From the NCBI RefSeq assembly GCF_963662255.1, contig NC_085072.1:6411001-6475000 (forward strand): a DNA stretch of 64,000 nucleotides. Direction: 5' to 3'. The stretch is from Cinclus cinclus. Its lineage: Eukaryota; Chordata; Aves; Passeriformes; Cinclidae. The notes under the pieces are model-generated. The model saw only the letters and a program-made list of their open reading frames with translations. It was not told the origin of the DNA and searched no databases. Positions 55,866-64,000 of this stretch are shown piece by piece. Both the position numbers and the translations under genes were made by a program. Position 1 is the first letter of the stretch, and each line of letters opens with the position of its first letter.

Positions 55866-56630
55866 ATGAGTGTAGCTCAGGGAATTGGGGCTTTCAGCAG
55901 GGGCTCAGCTGCCAGGACCTTGACAGGGCACACAGGACACCCAACAAACAGGAATGATGAATGTTTTGGCTGCAGGAGATGTGTCTGTAGGACATCTGTG
56001 TGTCTTGTGTCACACAGGATTCCGGAAGGAACCGTTTCCAGAATGCACACACAGCAACATAAAGAGCTGAGATGGCACTTCTGTGAATCTAGAAATGAGT
56101 GTGCTGTTCTTAGAGAGTGGCTGAAGTCCAGCCCTGACAAATGGCATTATCCTTCAACAAGTCTCATACTGAGAGCTCTCCTTGTGAATGTGAACACCTC
56201 AGTCCATGAAGAAACAGCTCATCACCGAGAGCAGCATCAATGGAGATAAAAGTCTGTCTGGAAGAGGAGATAAAGCAGCCACAGGAGGAGAATGGAACTG
56301 CAGGTTCAACACTCAGCTGCTCTTAGAGACAGACAAGATGGGAATCAGCGAGTTCCTGCAAAATGACCTTGGGTATAAGGAACAAATATTTTATGACATA
56401 AAGGAAAGCCCATGTGATCATGTGATAGACTTCCAGGTCCAAAATTCTGCTTGCTGAGAGGAAGGTTTGCTGCAAGGTGATTGAAAAGAAGTAGTGATGT
56501 ACCCTAAATTCAAAGGTACAGTTTCACAAAGGCTTCTTGTGCACATCAGTTTTTCAGCTTCTGAAAATCTGCTTACAATAGTGTTTTAAAGGAAAGAAGC
56601 TGTTCACTTAATCACAATAGTGGGCCAGAT

Positions 56631-56692
56631 TTTATATATACTATATACTATATAATATGTAATATGTAATATATAATATTTGTGTGTGCATG
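56631..56692 (+). repeat. AT-rich microsatellite
   Basis: About 62 bp of TATATACTA / TAATATGTAATATG-like units followed by (TG)4. It lies just upstream of the second copy of the unidentified repeat. Confidence 0.85.
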
Positions 56693-56764
56693 CTTTTCCC
56701 TTGAAATCTGCAAGAGCTGGGTTCTAAACATGCATTAGTAAAACCAGCAGCCCCCTGTCTAAAG

Positions 56765-56870
56765 CATGTGGAATTCACTTGAACAGTATCTCTATCATCC
56801 AGGCTTTATTTAAGTTAAAACCACTATTGGAGAGCGTGGGTCAAGTGTTTGGGCTGCTTTGGTGTCTGTT
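56765..56870 (+). repeat. unidentified dispersed repeat, copy 2
   Basis: Direct-orientation partner of 55770-55865, with 'tctctatcatccaggcttta', 'ttggagagcg' and 'gtgtttgggctgct'. By eye the two are about 70-75% identical with few gaps. They could be paired LTR remnants or two copies of a dispersed family. Confidence 0.6.
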
Positions 56871-57639
56871 GGGATTTTGGCTTTTCATGTTTTTGTTACT
56901 GTCTGGAATTAAATTTTATTCAAGCTGGGAACAGGCTGGGCTATCACCTTCTAACTCAGGCTGATCCTTTGCTTGCTTCATATGCTGTCCTGATATTTCT
57001 TGGGGTATTTTTTGCTGGTTCCAGTAGTCCCATGCCACCTTCCTGTGGGCATCTTCCTTGGCATGGGTCTGCAGGGGGAGCTCAGAGCTGTGCTTTGAGC
57101 TGAAACAGCAAAGGGAGAAACAGGGAGTTCATCATAAAATACCTTTGCATAGCAAGAATGTCTTTTTGTGGTGAGGGAACTGTCCTCATGAAAAAAGGTC
57201 AGAAGGGTTGCCAGAACTGGGATTGGGTTTGGAGGCAGAAGTATTTGACCAGCAAGCTCTGAGTGCTGATTTTGCATGACAGATCCCTGCAGAAACCTGT
57301 GAAGAGCCTGTGCAATGCCCAAATGGGTGTAGGAATTCAAACCTGGAAAAGCCTGGAAGATTCAAATAAATGAAGTTTCTACAAATATAGAAGAATGAGC
57401 TGGCGGATTCAGAGTGGTTATGCATCACTTCAGCTAGAAGGAGGATGGGCTAGACTGGCATTGCCCTGGGATACCCCTCCTCTTCCTCAACCACATCCTC
57501 TTTTTTTTTTGCAATTTGTTTGTAAGGCAGAGGAGACAGTTGCCATTCTGATAATTTTTGTCCCTTCCTAACAGATACTTGCAGAGATGTGTCAGACCTG
57601 ATGCTGGCACTGAGAGCCAGTGATAGCCTGGTGTATGGA

Positions 57640-57925
57640 ATCAGAGAATCACAGACTCAACAGGGTTGGAAAAGCCCTCCAAGACCATTAAATCCAACAA
57701 TGCCCCCAGCACTGCCATGTTCACCACAAAATCACGTCACCAGGTGCCACAGCACACATCTTTTGGACACTTCCAGGGATGGTGACTCTACCACTGCCCT
57801 GGGCAGCTGTGCCAGGGCCTGACCACCTTTTTTCCCCTCATATCTAACCTGAACTTTCCCTGGAGCAACTTGAGGCTGCTGCTTCTTTTCCTGTCCCTTG
57901 TTTCCTGGGAGAAGAGATCTGGACC
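57640..57925 (-). mobile_element. CR1 LINE 3'-end fragment, antisense
   Basis: Antisense CR1 of a subfamily different from the others: 'gaatcacagactcaacaggg', 'ttggaaaagccctccaagac', 'cattaaatccaacaatgccc', 'ttttggacacttccagggat', 'ggtgactctaccactgccct', then 'atatctaacctgaactttcc'. Confidence 0.93.
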
Positions 57926-58887
57926 TCCTGCCTCACTGATTTTGATGCAGTAGCAGCTCACTTATGTTTTCCACTAAGCTGAAGTCCTGGGACTGTGCAG
58001 AGATGAGTGATGACCCTGGGCTTGCAGAAGTTACACATATAAATATGTATTTATTCCTTCAGCAGAAGCAGCATTTTGGATTCAGAAGAACAAGAGAGAA
58101 AAATAAAATATTCCCCTTGCAGAGACCTCTCTGGGGCCAGCAATGACAGAGGGATGGCATGAGCTCCCTGGCTGTGCTGCTCAGGGCAGGGCCCAGTCTG
58201 GGTCGGGCAGCCTGACTGAAATGTGTCCTTTTCTAGCTACAAAAATCCCAGCCTGCCTGGTTGTGCCCATGCCTCTGGTTGGGAATGGCCTCTGCTGTCC
58301 AGTCTGTCTGCTCTGCCAGGGAGAGCACAGCTTGTTTGGGGTATGGGCAATGCTGGGCATGGCCTGAGCCCCTGGTCCTGTTTGTTTGGAGGAAAAGATG
58401 GGGCCCACCAGCCCAACTTCTGCAGAAGGAAATCTAACTTCATGCGTGGGAAGTTTATGGAACTGAGATGACAATTGATTGCTTTCACCACAGTTGCCCA
58501 GGCTGTGTCTCAGGTGAGCACAAAGGAACTTCCAGAGGCACTTTGTGTCCCCTCTGCTGTCTTTGCTGATGTGAAGCTGTCCTTGCAGGAGCTGCCCAGG
58601 CCTGGAGACCAGGCAAGGAGGATGAGGAGGGGACTCCAGTGGGACTGGGGTTTGGTGCTGGGCATGTGGGTTCTGCCCTTGTGGGTTGTGCTGCTAATCA
58701 TCCAGCTGCTGTGCTGGCAGAGGGGAAGAGCTGAAGCAGGGCAGCCATGGGGCTGCAGGGTGGGGGGCAGAAGGACACTCACGGAGCATGCAGGGAGCTG
58801 AACCCAGGCTTGGGTTTGTGTAGGGTCTCAACTTACTCCTTCTGCTTTTACAGAAAATCTTCAACTCAGATTGCAAAAGTTACATGC

Positions 58888-59020
58888 ATAGAATTACAGA
58901 ATCCCAGACTGGCTTGGATTGGAAGGGACCTTAAAGCTCATCTGGTTCCACCCCTGGGTAGGGACACCTTCCATTAGCCCAGGTGGCTCCAAGCCCTGTC
59001 CAACCTGGCCTTGGACATTT
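58888..59020 (-). mobile_element. CR1 LINE 3'-end fragment, antisense
   Basis: Antisense CR1 with an intact tail octamer: 'catagaattacagaatccca', 'gactggcttggattggaagg', 'gaccttaaagctcatctggt', 'tagggacaccttcc' and 'tgtccaacctggccttggac'. Confidence 0.95.
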
Positions 59021-59269
59021 ATTGTTAGACAGTGCAAGAAAAAGACTAAACCCCAAATACTTCTGAAAGTAGCACATCAGTGACCAGGTGCTCACTTGAT
59101 GAACTCCAGAGCTTTCAAACGGGAGGTGTTGTGAGCAAGGAGAGCTATCTACCACCATGACTGGAATGTTGATGGGCTCTCAGTGGAAAGAGGTGTTCCC
59201 CCAGAATGGAGGTGGCCTAAGTGTGAAAGTACACATGCAGCAGCACAGAGGTTCTTGAACAGAGAGGGT

Positions 59270-59419
59270 GATTAAACATTGCAAGGGGCTTGTGTTGGAG
59301 TCCCCATGACTGGAGGTGTCCAAGGGATGACCAGACACAGTACTCAATGCTCTGGGCTGGTGACAAGGACAATTTTGGAGGGCTTTTCCAATCTGAATGA
59401 CTCTGTGATTCTCTGAGTG
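59270..59419 (+). mobile_element. CR1 LINE 3'-end fragment, sense
   Basis: Diverged sense CR1: 'gagtccccatgactggaggt', 'gtccaagggatgaccagaca', 'ttttggagggcttttccaat' and the tail 'gactctgtgattctctgag'. Confidence 0.8.
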
Positions 59420-59994
59420 TGGCTGCCAGGCTCACTCCTGGTACTGGACTGTGTCTGTTGACAAATCGCTGTTATTCTCCTGGGGACTTAATGACCAAAT
59501 CATCAGGGGATACAGAAAACCTCACAGTATTTTTCCCACAGTGTGTGGGAACTGCTATCCCCATCCCAAAACACAACTCCCATCATCATCCCCCAGGTAA
59601 GAAGCCCACTTTGCATGGGTCAATACAGCTTTTTAATACTTTGTAAAATTGTTTACACTTCCTGAATAAACAGCTGCAGAAAACACAGGTGGGTTCCTCA
59701 AGGCTCACACTGGGTGTTCACCACATCTACATGTGGGAAAAACAGTTGTGAGGGACTCAACACTTTTCCTCCCTGTGACTGGTCCCTGCAGGCCAGGGGT
59801 TCCCTGCACCACAGGGGTATCCCTGCTCTGGGGTCCACTGGACTCTGGGGGCTCCAGGTGTTCCACAGGACCCTGGGCACTGCCCCAGTCCCCTGCTCCA
59901 CTGTGGCAGCCCACCCTTACAGGGAGCACCCAAGATCCCTAGATGCTCCTGGTGGAAAAGGACAGAAGTTGGAAGGTCCACAAAAAAAATCAAA

Positions 59995-60006
59995 GTTTTA
60001 TTAATA
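59995..60006. terminator. palindromic AATAAA pair (both strands)
   Basis: TTTATTAATAAA is a perfect 12-bp palindrome holding AATAAA on both strands. On the minus strand it is followed by T- and GT-rich DNA (reading ...tttgattttttttgtgg), a plausible poly(A) layout. It could end a minus-strand transcript from the IPO9 CpG island or belong to an LTR. No transcript can be confirmed. Confidence 0.3.
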
Positions 60007-60432
60007 AATCATACACTTGTCATGGAATTGCTGTGTTAATCCCTGATCCACTATATGAGCCCATGGCAGTGGCGTTTGGATAAAGGGGTAGGAGGAAAGG
60101 GAAGAGAGAAAGGAAGAGATTATTTAAAGAGAAGGGGAGAGAGAGTAATCAGTCAATCAGTCAATCATCATTCCTAGTTCCAGCACGTTGCTCCTGCAGC
60201 CCGGTCTGGCCAATGTCCAGTCCAAGGTCCTGCTTCAGGGGTTCCATTTTCTGGACAGGTTTCCCGGCCTGAATCAGGTTTCTCTCTTTCCGTGCCCATG
60301 AGTTCTGCTGCTCAGTCCCTTTCTTCGGACCCTGCTGGGAATGGGTCAGAGGCTCTGAGGGTGTTGATGCTGCGCAGTCCCTGCCTCTGCTCGGCCTCAC
60401 TCCCGCGCTGCTGCCGCACTGGGCTCTGCTGA

Positions 60433-60870
<438 letters not shown>

Positions 60871-61047
60871 TGAGGGCCGCGCTGAGGGGATGGGGGGGAC
60901 CCCAGGCCGCCGCCGCAGCGATTCCCGGTACCGGCGCCTCATGGCTGCGCCTTGGCCTCGGCCGAAACTTCCAGCCTCGTCGCTCAGGCCGGCGGGAGCA
61001 GGCGGCTGGGGCTGGTTTCCTGCCCCATGTGTGCCCGATGTCTCTCA

Positions 61048-61503
61048 CGGAATCACAGAATAGTTGGGGCTGAAAGGCACCTTTGGAGATCATTGAGGAC
61101 AAGCCCCTGCCCAGGCAGGGTCACCTGGAGCAGGTGACACAGGGACACGTCCCAGTGGGTTTGGAATGTCTCCAGAGAGCGACCTCGCTGGGGAGCTGTT
61201 CCAGTGCTCTGCCTTCCTGAATGTTAAGAAATTCTTCCTCACGTTGAAGTGGAACTTCTTGTGGTTTACTTTATGGCCATTGCTCCTTGTCCTGTTGCTG
61301 GGCACTACTGAAGGGTCTGGCACCAACCTCCTGGCACCCGCCGTGCTTATGGAGGTACTCGTATGGATTGCTGAGATTTTCCTCTGTCTTCTTTAGGCTA
61401 AACAAGCCCAGCTCCCACAATCTCTGCTCGCCAGAGATGCTCCAGATCCCTCATCTTTGTGGCCTCACTGGATCCGCTCCAGTAGCTGCTTGTCTTTTTC
61501 CGG
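61048..61503 (-). mobile_element. CR1 LINE 3'-end fragment, antisense
   Basis: The longest antisense CR1 copy here: 'ggaatcacagaatagttggg', 'gctgaaaggcacctttggag', 'gagctgttccagtgctctg', 'gttaagaaattcttcctcac', 'ccattgctccttgtcctgtt', 'aacaagcccagctcccacaa', 'ctcgccagagatgctccaga' and 'ctcactggatccgctccagt'. It is inserted 180 bp downstream of IPO9 exon 1, between two CpG-rich blocks. Confidence 0.95.
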
Positions 61504-62824
61504 AGCAGCCCCCGCCCCGCCGCAGGGCTCGGTGCCCGGAGGGTCGGGCTGGCTCCCGCCTGTAGCGGGGTCACGGCGGGGCGTGTTCGGGGCACTGCTC
61601 TGCTCAGGGACAGGAGGGCTCTGCCCGTAGGTGGCTCTGGGGTGGCGTGTGAGAACAGGGCACCTAGGACCACTCTAAGCTCACCAGGGGTAGGATGTGG
61701 AGGGGCCGGGGTGGTGAAGCAGCGGGGCTGTTGCTCTGGGTACCTTGTTCCACCTCAGCTGGAGTCCCCAGGGTTGGTCACATGAGAGTTATGGAGATCA
61801 CTTCCATCTGTAGACCCTGCCCTGCTCCCACAGGGATCCTCTTCACCTCTGGATGTGTGTCCTGGTGTGTGTCCGTGTCCTGCATGGTGTGGTTGAGGGT
61901 GGCCAAGATGTAGCTATGCCTTCATCCAGTGTGAAACTCCAGTGACAGAGTTCCACTGTCTGTTAAGGAAAGTTGAGGACAAGTAGGACAATGGAGCTGG
62001 ATGGCAACTGCCTTATGGCTTTGGAAAGAGAAATTTTAAATTAACAAACACTCCAAGTTCAAGCAGTGTCTCTGATTATTCCATTACTCCTTTATCCTTT
62101 TTATGGTGGCACTAGGTTAGTTCATGCTAACGTGAGGTTTATTGTGTGGTTTTGATGACATTGCAGCAGCACAAGTCTGGAAGTGCTGAGAGGTTCATTG
62201 ATTGTAGAGCCTTTGCCTTCACAGCTACTACTTCAGTTGCAGCTTCTCCCCAAAGAGTCCGAACATTTCCACAGTCTGTTTGTGTGGCAGATCTCCAGAG
62301 AAGAATGTTTTCTGAGGGTTCTAGGCAATGGATGTCCCTGAGGTGCCTTTGAGAGCCCAGGATTGCAGAATTGCATTTAGTGGATGTTAGGGTAAGAGAC
62401 ATGGAGTCATCTACCCTTCTATTTTGTCATGATTTTATAAATCTGCTGAAGTCCCCGATACTTCTCTATGGTTGTAGGGCCAGAACTCTGCAGTGTGGTG
62501 CAGGATCTGTCCCTGTGACCTGCAGGAGGCTGCAGAACACCTGCACAAGCAGTTTGCAGGTGACAAACTGGAGGGGAGACAGTTGATGTCTTCAGGGCAG
62601 GGCTGCTGTCCAGAGTGCCTTGCAGGAACAGAGCCAGAGGAATTCAGCAAGGACAGGCAGCACGTTCTGCTCCTGGGACAGGAGACTCCCCTGCTGGGAT
62701 GTGGGTCAGGCACCGCCAAAGGGCCAGGAAATACCAGTGAGCTGGACAGGGCCAGCAGTGTGCCCTGGAGGCCACCTGCATGCAGGGCTGTCTGAGCAGG
62801 ATCGGAGGCAGTGATCAGCCTCTC

Positions 62825-63150
62825 TAGTCAGTGCTCATTAGACCACACCTGGAAAACCTGAGCGGTTTTCTCCCAGCACCCAGGATGAGACACAGCAACA
62901 AAGGGGACCGAGTTCAGCAAAGGGTGGTGGGTTGGGTGGGGGAATTGCAGCACCCACCACATGAGATGATGCTGGGGTTGAGAGGTTTTCCACTGGGGCA
63001 GCAAGAGGGTTTTGGGGGTGGGTCTGACAGCAGCTTTTGGTAACTATGAGGAGATTGTCAGGACACTGAGAGGTGGGAGAGGATGAGGGATAAATGGGCA
63101 CAAACTTGAAACTAAAGGTTGAACTGGATATAAGGAGTTTCTAAGCAGAT
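62825..63150 (+). mobile_element. CR1-like fragment, sense (older subfamily)
   Basis: Blocks resembling a second CR1 subfamily: 'cattagaccacacctggaaa', 'ggaccgagttcagcaaaggg', 'gggcacaaacttgaaactaa' and 'aggttgaactggatataagg'. Diverged, with no clear 3' tail. It lies in IPO9 intron 1. Confidence 0.6.
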
Positions 63151-64000
63151 TGTCTGTAAAAGCTTTGTTGTTTCCATCCTTGAGTATCTCTAAGATCTGC
63201 TTAGAAAATCTGAGCACCTTGATCTAATGCTGCAGATTCTGCTTTGTCCATGGGGGTTTGACTCGAATCCTCCCAAGTTCTCTTTCAGGGAATTATTTTG
63301 CACGCCTTTGATTCCTCCTCTCTTGTACTAGTCAAGCAGCATGGGAAAAATAAGCTATATTTGCCTTTCTGTGCTTTGGTATGAAGAATCTTGCAAAAAC
63401 CAAGAGGAGGAACTACAGGAATCTGTTGTGTACCAGCACAATATCACTGAAGTACAGAAATGTAGGTCATGTGTGTCACAAGTACTTTAAAAGAGAAAAA
63501 ACTATATCATTAAGCAGCATGAAGAAGATGCTGAAATAGAAGTGAAGGAGTAGGAAAGAGCACACATGTTGGTGCTTTTAAGGCGAAACAAATTAAAGTC
63601 GGACAAAAGAGATTGAGGAAGAGCTAGTTAAAGTCATAAAAACTTAAAATGCTTTCAAATGTAGCAGAAACAGAAAAGGTTTCAGAGGTGTTCAAAGCCA
63701 CTGACTGACTTGGCAAGGTACATTCAGTACAGAAGGGCTTCAGAAGAGCCAAATTCCCTGTGCTCATGTTGACTTGTGATGTTGAGGAGCTGGTACAGGA
63801 GACACGCTGGGGGATCCACATCAGATTGAAGCCTGAGTAGAAGCAGTTCAACTTACCAGTTTACTATAAACAGCAAGTGCTAAAGAATAGATCTCCCAGA
63901 GTTGAGAGGGACTCAAACATTCAATTACTCAAGCATTCAATTACTGGGCTGTAAAACTTGCCACTTAGGGACCAGCTAAGTATTAAGCTGGTAAACATGG

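Larger units (their letters stand above)
52861..60400. other. KDM5B-IPO9 intergenic region
   Basis: About 7.5 kb with no recognisable gene. It contains an A-rich tract (53034-53069), a short direct repeat (53242/53301), four CR1 fragments, an unidentified ~100-bp direct repeat (55770 and 56765), an AT microsatellite (56631-56692) and a palindromic poly(A)-signal pair (59995-60006). Open frames in this stretch fall in CR1 copies or show no similarity to a known protein. Confidence 0.75.

Noticed and set aside
55427..55957. 176-codon plus-strand open frame in the intergenic region
   Set aside because: Most of it is CR1 3' noncoding sequence read through; similar peptides arise from any well-preserved CR1 copy.

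Overview
The window is vertebrate nuclear DNA, almost certainly avian and probably from a passerine. The evidence is many CR1 retrotransposon 3' ends with the ATTCTRTG-type octamer tail, no mammalian Alu/L1-type repeats, compact introns as on bird microchromosomes, and an LTR-like insertion at about 37.8 kb of a kind I associate with passerines. There is no bacterial, plasmid or CRISPR content.

One gene dominates the window. From 9,488 to 52,152 on the + strand lie 26 coding exons (exons 2-27) of KDM5B, the JmjC-domain H3K4me2/3 demethylase also called JARID1B or PLU-1. The first 9.49 kb is the 3' part of intron 1; exon 1, with the promoter and the first half of JmjN, lies upstream of the window. 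All joins keep frame. The 26 exons encode 1,476 residues, which with a human-length exon 1 (68 codons, from memory) gives about 1,544, the human length. Domains in order are JmjN (second half), ARID, PHD1, JmjC, C5HC2 zinc finger, PLU-1 helical region, PHD2, basic linker and PHD3. The Fe(II) ligands and zinc ligands I checked are intact. The 3' UTR is about 0.7 kb and ends at AATAAA (52,831).

From 52.9 to 60.4 kb is intergenic DNA made of CR1 fragments, simple repeats and an unidentified ~100-bp direct repeat. A CpG-rich promoter follows, with an excellent CTCF-type motif and an E2F-type motif. Exon 1 of a second gene, IPO9 (importin-9), starts at 60,715 on the + strand. The window ends in IPO9 intron 1, which begins with a CR1 copy cutting into the CpG island.

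Nothing here looks like an undescribed molecular system. The points most worth a second look are a GC-AG intron next to a weak donor near the 3' end of KDM5B, CR1 copies pressed against three KDM5B splice sites, perfect miR-29 and miR-137 8-mer sites in the short 3' UTR, loss of one of two reported SUMO-acceptor motifs, the KDM5B-IPO9 adjacency that differs from human, and the unknown direct repeat.
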